Below are positions 8,128 through 17,232 of a stretch of DNA of 64,000 nucleotides, in pieces. Each line of letters opens with the position of its first letter. Position 1 is the first letter of the stretch. A program made the position numbers and the translations under genes. Source of the DNA: RBG-16-34-14 sp963727535 (lineage in GTDB: Bacteria; Bacteroidota; Ignavibacteria; Ignavibacteriales; Ignavibacteriaceae); NCBI GenBank assembly GCA_963727535.1, contig CAVSGR010000001.1:682001-746000 (forward strand), written 5' to 3'. Under the pieces are notes generated by a model. The model saw nothing but the letters and a program-made list of their open reading frames with translations, searched no databases and was not told the origin of the DNA.

Positions 8128-10590
8128 TTATCGTACTCCTGAAAGTGTATATTCCTCTCCTGGTTTTGTAGCAATATCATATAAAAAAGTATTTTTCAAG
8201 TTAACTTTATTCAATTTTGCTTTATTTGAAATTAAAGGTTGTTTGATATCAGGTGTTTGGTAAAATGGATTTTGATTTTCACCTTCTGCAATTTTAAGAG
8301 GAATTTCGCCTTCCGATTTTAATTTTGTATAGGAACGAATCCTGCAATTACCACCCAGGTTTGATTTAATAACCAATTTAGTGATTTCACCGTTTTTCCA
8401 TTCAATGTTTTTTATTTCAAATCCACCACGTGCATGTAAACCTTTTATGCTTCCATCTTTCCAAACATCAGGTAAAGCGGGAAGGATAAAAATTGCGCCA
8501 TCATCACTTTGTAAAAGCATTTCAGTAATACCTGAAGTAAAACCAAAATTACCATCTATCTGAAACGGAGGATGAGCATCGAACATATTCGGATAAGTAC
8601 CGCCTTTTCCAAATCCTCCTTTATTAACAAGACTAATCTGATCAGTTATTAATTTATAAGCATGGTTACCATCTAAAAAATGAGCCCATAAATTTATTTT
8701 CCAATTCATAGACCAGCCGGTTGAAGGATCACCTCGATAAATAAGTGAAGTACGCGCCGCATCGAAAAGTTCCGGTGTGCGGAAAGGAGAAATTTGATTT
8801 GACGGAAAAGCTCCGTATAAATGCGAAACATGTCTGTGGTGATCTTCAGGATTATCCCAATCTTCAATCCATTCCTGCAATTGTCCATATTGACCGATCT
8901 GCATAGGAGGTAATCTTTTGAGTGCGTATTCTATCTTAGGAATAAAATCCTTATCAGTCTTTAGTATTTTTGCTGCTTCTATTGTCTTGGTAAAAAGATC
9001 GAACAACAATTGATTATCCATTGTTGTTCCTTCAGAGATGGAGGATTCAGGATGAACCGATGGCGCATTTTCGGGAGAAACTGAAGGACAAACAACTAAC
9101 CATTTATGTGTCGGTTCTTCCACTAAAAAACAAAGATAAAATTCTACGGCACTTTTCAACACAGGATAAACAGATTTAAGATATTCTTTATTTCCATTAA
9201 ACTCATACTTTTCAAACAAATGCTGGCAAAGCCATGCACCTCCCATTGGCCACATTCCCCAGAATGATCCGTCAATCGGTCCGTTAATCCGCCAAATATC
9301 TGTGTTGTGATGTAGCACCCATCCATCAGCACCGTACATATCCTTTGCTGTTTTTCTTCCAGTCTGAGAAAGTTCACGTACCATTTGAATAAGTGGTTCA
9401 TTCATTTCGCTAAGATTGGTTGGTTCGGATAGCCAATAATTCATTTCGGTATTAATATTTACAGTGTATTTACTATCCCACGGCGGATATAGTTGATTGT
9501 TCCAAATTCCCTGAAGATTAGCAGGCTGACCACCGGGTCGTGATGAAGAAATGAGCAAGTAACGACCAAACTGAAAATACAATGCAGCCAATTGTGGATC
9601 GTTACCTTTTGCAAATTGATCGATACGAATGTCAGTTGGATTTTTTACAGAATCGGTTACTCCCAAATCAATGCTGACTCTGTTAAAATATTTTTGATAA
9701 TCAGCAATTTGATCTTTTAAAGCCTGTTCATAATTTTTTTGTAAGGCATTTAGGAGATAGGCATTTGCTCTTTCACCGGCATCAGCACTGATATCATTAT
9801 AATTATTGAAGCTCGATGCAATTGAAATATAAAGAGTTGCAATGTTTGCATTGTTTACAATTAAACTGGTATCAGTTGAAAATATTGACCCACCCTCAGT
9901 TTCTATTTTAACCTGTGCTTGAAATTTAACTGCACCTTTAACTGAATCGCAATCACCTGTTATTCCGAACATAATTAATTTATCATTACCTTCAGTTGAA
10001 ATATTTACAATAGCAGGACGATTAATTGAAGCTATGAAACTTATTTTGCCAGGTTCGCTGGAAGTAATTCTATAGATTATAACCTGGTCTGGAAATGAGG
10101 CAAAGGCTTCGCTTTTATATGTTACTCCATCAACATCATAGCTTGTAGAAGTAATTGCTGTTTCAATATTTAATTCGCGATAATAGTTTGTAAAATTTTC
10201 ATGTCCCGGGAATGAAAGATTAAGATTCCCAACTGTTTGATAAGGCATACCTTGTGAAATTTTACTTATGAATTTTTGATTTACCAGGTCTTGTGCTTCA
10301 TCATACTTACCTTCAAAAATTAATTTTCTTACTTCAGGTAAAGCATCTTTAGCATCAGGGTTATCATTCTGGTTAGGCTGTCCTCCCCAAATTGTATTTT
10401 CGTTAAGTTGAATTACTTCTTTGGAAGGATCTCCGAAAACCATTGCACCCAAGCGACCGTTACCAATTGGCAGTGCTTCAACCCATTGTTTTGCTGGTTG
10501 ATTATACCAGAGTTTTAGCAGTGTGTTACTTTGTGCGTGTAAGACAATTTCAAACAGTAGAAAGGGTATGGTGAGTAAAATATTTTTCAT
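8128..10590 (-). CDS. GH95 alpha-L-fucosidase or alpha-L-galactosidase
   Basis: An inverting GH95 enzyme of full family length (820 residues). The signal peptide is short (MKNILLTIPFLLFEIVLHAQ). Diagnostic segments are LWYNQPAKQWVEALPIGNGR at the start of the N-terminal beta domain, LNENTIWGG, VNINTEMNYW with the paired Asn residues used in place of a base, CPSVSPENAP with the proposed acid Glu, and FQIDGNFG near the C-terminus. The family hydrolyses terminal alpha-1,2-fucose, and some members cut L-galactose on xylan or xyloglucan. Which applies here cannot be read from sequence. Only 6 bases separate it from the upstream GH43 gene, indicating one transcript. No T9SS domain, so probably periplasmic. 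Confidence 0.93.
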   Translation of the reverse strand: MKNILLTIPFLLFEIVLHAQSNTLLKLWYNQPAKQWVEALPIGNGRLGAMVFGDPSKEVIQLNENTIWGGQPNQNDNPDAKDALPEVRKLIFEGKYDEAQDLVNQKFISKISQGMPYQTVGNLNLSFPGHENFTNYYRELNIETAITSTSYDVDGVTYKSEAFASFPDQVIIYRITSSEPGKISFIASINRPAIVNISTEGNDKLIMFGITGDCDSVKGAVKFQAQVKIETEGGSIFSTDTSLIVNNANIATLYISIASSFNNYNDISADAGERANAYLLNALQKNYEQALKDQIADYQKYFNRVSIDLGVTDSVKNPTDIRIDQFAKGNDPQLAALYFQFGRYLLISSSRPGGQPANLQGIWNNQLYPPWDSKYTVNINTEMNYWLSEPTNLSEMNEPLIQMVRELSQTGRKTAKDMYGADGWVLHHNTDIWRINGPIDGSFWGMWPMGGAWLCQHLFEKYEFNGNKEYLKSVYPVLKSAVEFYLCFLVEEPTHKWLVVCPSVSPENAPSVHPESSISEGTTMDNQLLFDLFTKTIEAAKILKTDKDFIPKIEYALKRLPPMQIGQYGQLQEWIEDWDNPEDHHRHVSHLYGAFPSNQISPFRTPELFDAARTSLIYRGDPSTGWSMNWKINLWAHFLDGNHAYKLITDQISLVNKGGFGKGGTYPNMFDAHPPFQIDGNFGFTSGITEMLLQSDDGAIFILPALPDVWKDGSIKGLHARGGFEIKNIEWKNGEITKLVIKSNLGGNCRIRSYTKLKSEGEIPLKIAEGENQNPFYQTPDIKQPLISNKAKLNKVNLKNTFLYDIATKPGEEYTLSGVR

Positions 10591-10596
10591 AATAAT

Positions 10597-12195
10597 TTAG
10601 TCTTTCAAATCTGCACTTGTTTTAAACCAATCAAAATCGACATATCCACCTAAAGTTTTGGTTGCATAGTTAAAAAGGCAGAATTTATTTCCAGTAAAAA
10701 CTTTAAGATTGAACTTCATTTTAAGCTCATTACCAATTTCTATAAAAGATTTATTATCAATGCTATATGCAAACGAGACCGTGCCTGTGCCTGGCGCTGC
10801 CTTCCCGTCAAAATAGTGAGCAGCTCCCGAACCATAAATTGCACTTGAACGTAAATAAATTGTTGATCCTTTTACAATTGATGAATCAATTGTTTCACCA
10901 TTATTTACCATTATTATATAATTTTGTCCGTTCACTTTTTTTATTCCTATATAAGCATAAGGATCCTGGAAAACTGCTAATCCCGCAATGTCACCCTCTT
11001 TCATATTTTCGATATCCATTTTTGTAGTGGCAACAGAAGCTAACGTATCTGAATAATATGCAAACATTCTTTGGGTAAGTGTATTACGGGCATTTTGTAA
11101 ACTATCAACGACTTTTACAGTTTCAAGCCTTAAGTACCCGGGATTTTCGGTTAAAGACCATTTTGTAGGATCCGGATTATGATTCCATCCCCACTGCATA
11201 TCTAAAGTTCCATTTTCAAATTCATCAGATGTCGGTAATATTTTAATTGGATATGTCTTACCCACATTTGGTTTTTTGTATGTTACAACAGCGTGCCCGT
11301 CCACTCCAACCATCGGCCAGCCATCTACCCAAGTAACTGGCTGCAAAGATGGAAAACGTCCGAATGGACCATTGTCAACAAAAAGCATAGTCCACCATTC
11401 TCCGGTTTGTGTTTTTATAAGTGCTCCCTGGTGTATGCCAAAGTTGGGACCATGTGTAGTTTCACTTATCACAACTTTTTGTTCATAAGGACCATAAATA
11501 TTTTTTGAACGTAGAGCTACCTGGATTCCATCTAATCCACCATAGGTACAATATAAATAGTAAAAACTGTTAATCTTATAAAAGTGTGAACCTTCAAGAC
11601 CTCTACGGATATCTCCTTTAATAATCAGCGAATCTCCGGTTATTGGTGCAAAATTTTTATCCAATTCAGTTATGTGAATTTCGCTGTATCCGTGTGCTAC
11701 GTAAATTCTTCCATCGTCATCAAAGAACAATCCGGGATCATAAAATCCCTTTGGTAATTTTCTTATTTCCCAGGGACCTTCCGGTTTTGTTGCAGAACAT
11801 ATAAACCCACCTTCATTAAGCGTAATAAATAGCAAGTAGAATTTTCCATTGTGATACTTCAAGCTCGTTGCCCATTGCCCATGCCCATACCTATTGCAAC
11901 CGTCAAGATCATAGCATGGGCTAAAATCAAATCGCTGAACAGCGTTGCTGCAATACTCCCAGTTTACTAAGTCTTTCGATTTAAGAATTGTAACTCCTGG
12001 AAAGATGAACATGGTTGTATTAACCATATAATAAGTGTCATCAACACGAATTACATCCGGATCAGGAAAATCAGAAGCAATTACCGGATTAGTATAAGTT
12101 CCGTCCCCATTATCACTTTGTAATTTTTGTGCAAGAATATTGGTAGATGAAATAAATAATAATATCAATACTGCAGTAACAGTAGTTCTTTTCAT
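10597..12195 (-). CDS. GH43 beta-xylosidase/arabinofuranosidase with C-terminal beta-sandwich
   Basis: Secreted GH43 enzyme with a signal peptide ending NILAQ. The beta-propeller begins at TNPVIASDFPDPDVIRVDD (base Asp45). The second Asp is in GFYDPGLFFDDDG and the acid Glu in RRGLEGSHFYK. From about residue 330 a second domain (DEFENGTLDMQWGWNHNPDPTKW, then LTQRMFAY) matches the beta-xylosidase C-terminal concanavalin-like module found in GH43 enzymes of this layout. Expected to release xylose or arabinose from xylo-oligosaccharides; the exact bond is not decidable. It is followed after 6 bases by GH95 and preceded after 42 bases by the SGNH esterase, forming a tight cluster. Confidence 0.92.
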   Translation of the reverse strand: MKRTTVTAVLILLFISSTNILAQKLQSDNGDGTYTNPVIASDFPDPDVIRVDDTYYMVNTTMFIFPGVTILKSKDLVNWEYCSNAVQRFDFSPCYDLDGCNRYGHGQWATSLKYHNGKFYLLFITLNEGGFICSATKPEGPWEIRKLPKGFYDPGLFFDDDGRIYVAHGYSEIHITELDKNFAPITGDSLIIKGDIRRGLEGSHFYKINSFYYLYCTYGGLDGIQVALRSKNIYGPYEQKVVISETTHGPNFGIHQGALIKTQTGEWWTMLFVDNGPFGRFPSLQPVTWVDGWPMVGVDGHAVVTYKKPNVGKTYPIKILPTSDEFENGTLDMQWGWNHNPDPTKWSLTENPGYLRLETVKVVDSLQNARNTLTQRMFAYYSDTLASVATTKMDIENMKEGDIAGLAVFQDPYAYIGIKKVNGQNYIIMVNNGETIDSSIVKGSTIYLRSSAIYGSGAAHYFDGKAAPGTGTVSFAYSIDNKSFIEIGNELKMKFNLKVFTGNKFCLFNYATKTLGGYVDFDWFKTSADLKD

Positions 12196-12237
12196 TTTTC
12201 CTCACATAAGAATAAAACTAAATTTTAATTTTTTTTC

Positions 12238-13365
12238 TCAATAAAGATCACTTGTTCTAAAAGGAGTTGCGGGTAATCCTTCTTTATTATAAAGATTAAC
12301 TCCTTCCGGATTATTTGCCCAAGCATACCGGACAGCGACAGGTTCTGTTACCTTATCGCATGACACAATTACTTTATTATTTTCTATCATCGCTTCAGCA
12401 GGATAAAACACATCATCTATTCCGCATATTTCAAAACACTTTAATTTTTCACCATCTTTGGCAACCAAACCGCTCCCGGTATTAGTAAAAGATAATACAA
12501 TTTTGCTTCCTTCAATTTTCATTGATTTATAAATTGGTCCGGAATACACAATGTTTTTTTCACCATACGCAATTTTCTCAGCAGCAAGAGCCAGACGATA
12601 ACCAACAGGTTTTTTATGTTTCGGATGAATATCATTATATTCACCCACATCAATTGTAACTGCCATCCCGGTATTTGGTATTGCTAAGGCTTTCAGTTGG
12701 CTTTCACGAAAATATGCCCAATCATATTTTGTGTCTTCAACATTTACCTCTACAAAGTTTGGAAGCTGAACATACAAGAAAGGAAAATTTCCCTGGTGCC
12801 AGTTTTTTCTCCAATCTTTAATGAGTAATTTAAAAAGATCATAATGTTCAAAAGCCCTGCTTGTGTTTGATTCGCCCTGATACCAAACAACACCTTTAAT
12901 TCTATAATTAAGTATTGGTGCAATACCTGCGTTAAACAATCCCGTAGGAATTTTCCCTGTAAACAAACGATCTTCCAAAGGTTCGGCGACTGTTCCTATT
13001 TTGTATTTCCATTCGCCTTCGAGATTTATTTTTTTGTCTCCAGTAGAAATGTCATATTCTTTTCCCGGTACAAATCCGCCATGACGTATATAGCTAATGT
13101 CGCGAACTACAATTATGTTTGAGCCTTCTTTTAATAAATTTTCGGGAATTTTATATACTCTTGGAGCGTATTGAGAACCGGTAGTTCCGACAAACTTTCC
13201 GTTTATAAAAGCAGTATCACAATCAAAAATTCTACCTAATTTTATTACAGCAGGTTTTCCAACCATATCGTGAGGAATGTTTATTTCTTTCCTGAACCAT
13301 ACCACTCCATTCATAGAACCGAGTTTTGTGTCTGTCCAATAACCGGTACATGTGTTGTATCCCAA
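12238..13365 (-). CDS. SGNH/sialate O-acetylesterase-like esterase, C-terminal part (part 2 of 2)
   Basis: Continuation of the esterase that starts at 14162. It includes a jelly-roll insert (FDCDTAFINGKFVG) typical of the SASA family, the block WYQGESNTSRAFEHYDLF, and NDIHPKHK carrying the expected catalytic His. The join requires one more G: GTACCGGTTATTGG restored to GTACCGGGTTATTGG gives HVPGYWTDTKL without a break. The first residues of this frame (MGYNTCTG) are out-of-frame reading of the preceding segment. With that indel repaired, the whole enzyme would be about 640 residues, normal for the family. Confidence 0.85.
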   Translation of the reverse strand: MGYNTCTGYWTDTKLGSMNGVVWFRKEINIPHDMVGKPAVIKLGRIFDCDTAFINGKFVGTTGSQYAPRVYKIPENLLKEGSNIIVVRDISYIRHGGFVPGKEYDISTGDKKINLEGEWKYKIGTVAEPLEDRLFTGKIPTGLFNAGIAPILNYRIKGVVWYQGESNTSRAFEHYDLFKLLIKDWRKNWHQGNFPFLYVQLPNFVEVNVEDTKYDWAYFRESQLKALAIPNTGMAVTIDVGEYNDIHPKHKKPVGYRLALAAEKIAYGEKNIVYSGPIYKSMKIEGSKIVLSFTNTGSGLVAKDGEKLKCFEICGIDDVFYPAEAMIENNKVIVSCDKVTEPVAVRYAWANNPEGVNLYNKEGLPATPFRTSDLY

Positions 13366-14162
13366 TCCAGAGTATTAAGTTTGGGATCGAACCAGGTTTG
13401 CTTCGAATCTTTAAGTCCCTCATCATTCTCTCGTATCAGGTTATTCCAGTTTGCAACTCTTTCATTATCCTGCTTATTAATTTTTTCCATATATCCCGGA
13501 TCTTTAAATCTCAGTAGTTCCTCGTAGTACATCGGGAATGATTTTATAGATTCTTCGCTTATCCATGCTTCAGCCGAAGAGCCGCCCATATTCGAGTTAA
13601 TCAATCCTATCGGTACCTTATATTTTTCATACAAATATTTTGCAAAAAAGTAACCGACCGCTGTTATGGTGCGTACATTTTGGGAATCGGCATGCTCCCA
13701 CCTGCCGAATCTAAAATCTTTTTCACGTTCTTTAAAATTAGTTCCGGGAAAAGTAAAAAATTCTCTTATAAACGGATTATCCAAATGCTCAATTTCGTCT
13801 TTATAAATATCTCTCACCGCTCCTAACGTCACTCCCATATTTGACTGTCCTGAACAGACCCAAACATCACCAACAAGAATATCATTAATAGTTATAGAAT
13901 TACTCGCATCAATTTGCATAACATAAGGCCCGCCGGCTTTCAGATTCGAAAGCACCACTTCCCATTCGCCGTTTTTATTTGCAGTAGTTTGGTATGTTGT
14001 ACCGATAAAATGGATTGTTATCTTCTCTCCACCGGAAGCCCAGCCCCAAATTTTTACTTTTGCATCCCGCTGTAGAACCATGCCGTCGCTAATAAGTTTA
14101 GGAAGTTTTACCTGGCAAAAACCGCTAATAGAAATAAAAAAGAAGAGAAGAAAAGTCCGCAT
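13311..14162 (-). CDS. SGNH/sialate O-acetylesterase-like esterase, N-terminal part (part 1 of 2)
   Basis: Secreted carbohydrate esterase. The chosen ATG gives MRTFLLFFFISISGFCQ, a clean signal peptide; a GTG six codons upstream is also open. The N-terminal domain (LISDGMVLQRDAKVKIWGWA) and the block WVCSGQSNM, with the nucleophile Ser near residue 107, are family hallmarks. Members labelled sialate O-acetylesterase often deacetylate plant polysaccharides. Among xylan enzymes and with no sialic acid genes visible, acetylxylan or acetyl-xyloglucan esterase is the likelier role (inference). The frame ends prematurely where a GG run appears to have lost one G. Confidence 0.85.
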   Translation of the reverse strand: MRTFLLFFFISISGFCQVKLPKLISDGMVLQRDAKVKIWGWASGGEKITIHFIGTTYQTTANKNGEWEVVLSNLKAGGPYVMQIDASNSITINDILVGDVWVCSGQSNMGVTLGAVRDIYKDEIEHLDNPFIREFFTFPGTNFKEREKDFRFGRWEHADSQNVRTITAVGYFFAKYLYEKYKVPIGLINSNMGGSSAEAWISEESIKSFPMYYEELLRFKDPGYMEKINKQDNERVANWNNLIRENDEGLKDSKQTWFDPKLNTLDWDTTHVPVIGQTQNSVL

Positions 14163-14263
14163 ACTTATTTTTGATAGCACTATAAGAAGTTACTCCAAAT
14201 TTAGATTGTTTAACAATATCATCTTTAATAAACAAAAATATTTAATATTCTTTTTAGCCTAAA

Positions 14264-17185
14264 CTATTTAATCAAAATCATTTTTTTAGTTTGAATAAAA
14301 TTTCCTGTTTGTCCATCTTGACTCAGGCGAGCCGAGACAGAAATTCTATAAAAATACATACCGCTTGCAAACTTGCTTGCATCCCACTTTACAGAGTATC
14401 TGCCAACAGTCTTTTCTTCATTTACAAGTTCGGCAATTTCTTTTCCGAGTATATCATAAACTTTTAATGAGACTTGTCCTGCGGTAGGTAAATCATAACT
14501 AATTGTTGTTACAGGATTAAAAGGATTAGGATAATTTTGAAGAAGGAAAAATTCCTTGGGTACTTTTGAATTTTCATTTTCTGCTGTTGGAATTATAACC
14601 GAGTTTGCCATTCCCGGTGTACCATGTCCTGTTGATGCTTGCCAATTTTCACCAATCGAGTTATCACTGTATGCATCTATTAACTCAAGAGTTGCTCCTT
14701 CTCCATCGGCTTCAACCGGCCAAGGTAACTTATCGTCGTAAGTTAAAGAATCGACAATCTGTTCTTTATCATCGACCAATTTCATAAATTCACCCGAACC
14801 ACTTAATCCAAATCCTGTTTCTCCTATATAATTTTGTACATCAGGGAAAAGTGAAGTAAAAGCACTGTCATTTTCAACTACTACAAGATATCCGCTGGAA
14901 TCTATAATAGTTTCTTCAGGGAAATAAAATTTATGGTTATCATCGCTATCAGAATAATACCAGCCGCTAATATCAACCGGTTTATTAGTCGTGTTGAATA
15001 ATTCAATCCAATCACCTGGATCAAAATCATCGGCAGAATTATAATTAATTTCATTAATAACAATTTCTCCTGCAGTTGAACTATCAACTGAGAAATTAGC
15101 CTGTATATTAGTCGAGTTAGTTACAGATAAACTTATTGAATCATCACTTGATGTTACATCTCCGCTCCATCCAACAAACTTAGAACCTGAAACTGGAATT
15201 GCTTTCAGATGAACCTCATTATCCTGAAAATAAATTCCACTAAACGGCATATTGCTTGTCTCCAAATTTAAAGTGTTAAGCTGCACTGAACCACCTGTTG
15301 TTGCATTTATTGTAAGGGTGCCGTTTTCACCACAACTAAAATAATTGCGAAGGTGATCACGCATATATGCAGGGCGGTCCTCTGCAAAAGTCGTCATCTT
15401 ATCAAGATTTTCACCTGAAATACTCCACCGTGCTCTGTGTTTTGTTATTTCACTGGAGATGTGATCTGCAATCTTATTTATTATTTCTGTAACACGTTCA
15501 CTTTTAAAATTCGTATTTAGCAAATCTGCAATTTGATTGATGAATCTATTTCGGATAGTTGGATTTTCTACTAATTTTCTTTGAAGCAATGTTGACCATG
15601 GCGGATTAGAGTATCGCGTTTCTACTGGAGAAAATGTAAATGCTACATGATCTTCCCATGCACCATGTGCGTAAAGACCAAAACCGAATTCCGTACCGAA
15701 AAGAAGCCAGCGCCATTTACCTGATGCACTTCGTTCCCGCCAAAACTTAATATTGGTTCCGGGCCAATCCAAATTATCATAATAAACCTGCGACGCAAAA
15801 TAAAGGAGACATTCATTCAGATCAATTACTGAATCGATATAGGCGTATGCGGCATCCGTAGTCATATCGTTTGTGCTAATATAATCGATTAACTTTTGAT
15901 AACTCAGAGAATCTCCATGAACTACTTCCATATTGTTCTCCAACATATCGATATTATCAGGATCGACGCCGTGCCTGTTAGCAATGTAATGTTCATTTAT
16001 TTTTTCACGGATATTATAAATCCCCCAATATTCTCCATTAATAAAAGAAGTCGCTGGTCGATATTCCTGATAATCAATATCCAAATCTTTAACAAGCGCT
16101 TGCATTACTGCATCACGAATATGTGTGTACTGAAAATCATTCCCGGCATTTCTAAGAACGAATGATTTAAATGTAGTAAGCCAAAAACCCGGGAAAAGCG
16201 GATATTCAAGTGAAGAGGAATTATAAGGATCCTTAAATTTTACTGAAATAGATTTCTGCGGCCACTCTGCACTTTGGTTACCAAAAATTTCGATCCCACA
16301 ATTTTCTGAGAATCCCAGATTTTTATCGTCATCAAAAAATTCCACGTGTGCCGCACGTTCCCAATCCATAGTATAATTAGTATAGATACCTGAATCAGGA
16401 TCAAAAAGGTTATTAGGATCCGTTATTAATGAAATTACCGGAAGATCAGTTTCTTCATTAATAAAATATGATTCATACATAGTTGGAGAAGCAAGATGGT
16501 TTGCCCTTTTACTTATCGCTTTAAGAACTGTTGTTTCACTAATATTGATAGGGTCAGTATACTTTAACGAAGTGGTATCAGGATCGCTTCCATCCAGAGT
16601 ATAATAAATATTGCTTGTGTCTGCAGACAATTCAACTGAAACTGCTGATGGATAAAATCCTCCTGGCAAAGAAACTGAAACTGAATCGGAAAAATCCTGG
16701 ATTTCTTTTCCAGTATTTGCAGAACCGGGAGAAGGTTCCTGGAAAATCCAGGAAGTCGCTCCATCACTTATTCTTCCATAAGAAACATCTGATAAAGAAG
16801 CAGGTACGTAAACACGATCAATAATTGTCCCACTCGAATCACTCAATATTACTTCCTCACCGGAAGCGCTTATCTTAAAATTTGTATGCCAATAAATATT
16901 CTTCATATTCTTATTCGAAGCAAAAATTATCAGGTGGTCACCTGATTCCATAACGGCATTTCCAAATTGCCATTTTTTAATATCCAATGAGTCATCACTA
17001 AGATAATACCCCGAAATATCTACTTGCCCCAAACTACTATTATATAGTTCAAGCCAATCCGATGCATCTCCGTCTTCATCATAAATTGTTGAACTATTGG
17101 AGGACATTACTTCATTAATAACTACGCTCTGAGAGAAAACTATGTGTTGCGCAAGAAACAACATAAGTATCAAAAATTTTTTCAT
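14264..17185 (-). CDS. CotH/lamin-tail multidomain surface protein with T9SS domain
   Basis: A 973-residue secreted protein. In order: signal peptide (1-18); lamin-tail domain (about 19-140, VINEVMSSNSSTIYDEDG); a chitobiase-like beta domain (about 165-245, YYTLDGSDPDTTSLKYTDP); a CotH kinase-like domain (about 255-610, GNQSAEWPQKSISVKF, YWGIYNIREKINEHY, WRWLLFGTEFGFGLY); an InlB-type repeat (GWSGDVTSSDDSI); a second lamin-tail domain (about 705-815, INEINYNSADDFDPGDW); and a T9SS domain (LLQNYPNPFNPVTTI). Such proteins recur in Bacteroidota surface systems; the substrate of the CotH unit is unknown. The sorting domain contains a palindromic insertion near its end. It lies between esterase genes of the xylan cluster. 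Confidence 0.85.
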   Translation of the reverse strand: MKKFLILMLFLAQHIVFSQSVVINEVMSSNSSTIYDEDGDASDWLELYNSSLGQVDISGYYLSDDSLDIKKWQFGNAVMESGDHLIIFASNKNMKNIYWHTNFKISASGEEVILSDSSGTIIDRVYVPASLSDVSYGRISDGATSWIFQEPSPGSANTGKEIQDFSDSVSVSLPGGFYPSAVSVELSADTSNIYYTLDGSDPDTTSLKYTDPINISETTVLKAISKRANHLASPTMYESYFINEETDLPVISLITDPNNLFDPDSGIYTNYTMDWERAAHVEFFDDDKNLGFSENCGIEIFGNQSAEWPQKSISVKFKDPYNSSSLEYPLFPGFWLTTFKSFVLRNAGNDFQYTHIRDAVMQALVKDLDIDYQEYRPATSFINGEYWGIYNIREKINEHYIANRHGVDPDNIDMLENNMEVVHGDSLSYQKLIDYISTNDMTTDAAYAYIDSVIDLNECLLYFASQVYYDNLDWPGTNIKFWRERSASGKWRWLLFGTEFGFGLYAHGAWEDHVAFTFSPVETRYSNPPWSTLLQRKLVENPTIRNRFINQIADLLNTNFKSERVTEIINKIADHISSEITKHRARWSISGENLDKMTTFAEDRPAYMRDHLRNYFSCGENGTLTINATTGGSVQLNTLNLETSNMPFSGIYFQDNEVHLKAIPVSGSKFVGWSGDVTSSDDSISLSVTNSTNIQANFSVDSSTAGEIVINEINYNSADDFDPGDWIELFNTTNKPVDISGWYYSDSDDNHKFYFPEETIIDSSGYLVVVENDSAFTSLFPDVQNYIGETGFGLSGSGEFMKLVDDKEQIVDSLTYDDKLPWPVEADGEGATLELIDAYSDNSIGENWQASTGHGTPGMANSVIIPTAENENSKVPKEFFLLQNYPNPFNPVTTISYDLPTAGQVSLKVYDILGKEIAELVNEEKTVGRYSVKWDASKFASGMYFYRISVSARLSQDGQTGNFIQTKKMILIK
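14305..14340. repeat. Palindromic element inserted in frame in a T9SS domain
   Basis: A 36-base stretch with ends CTGT and ACAG contains the near-perfect hairpin CTC(A)GGC-GA-GCCGAG. It encodes about 11 extra residues, SARLSQDGQTG, between YFYRIS and NFIQTKKM. Other sorting domains here go directly from the YFYRI strand to the TKKM strand. It differs in sequence from the insertion in the DUF4380 gene. Confidence 0.55.
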
Positions 17186-17232
17186 TACTTTACTCTGTTT
17201 ATTTATGTTAATCTTAATTTTATGTTTTGATA

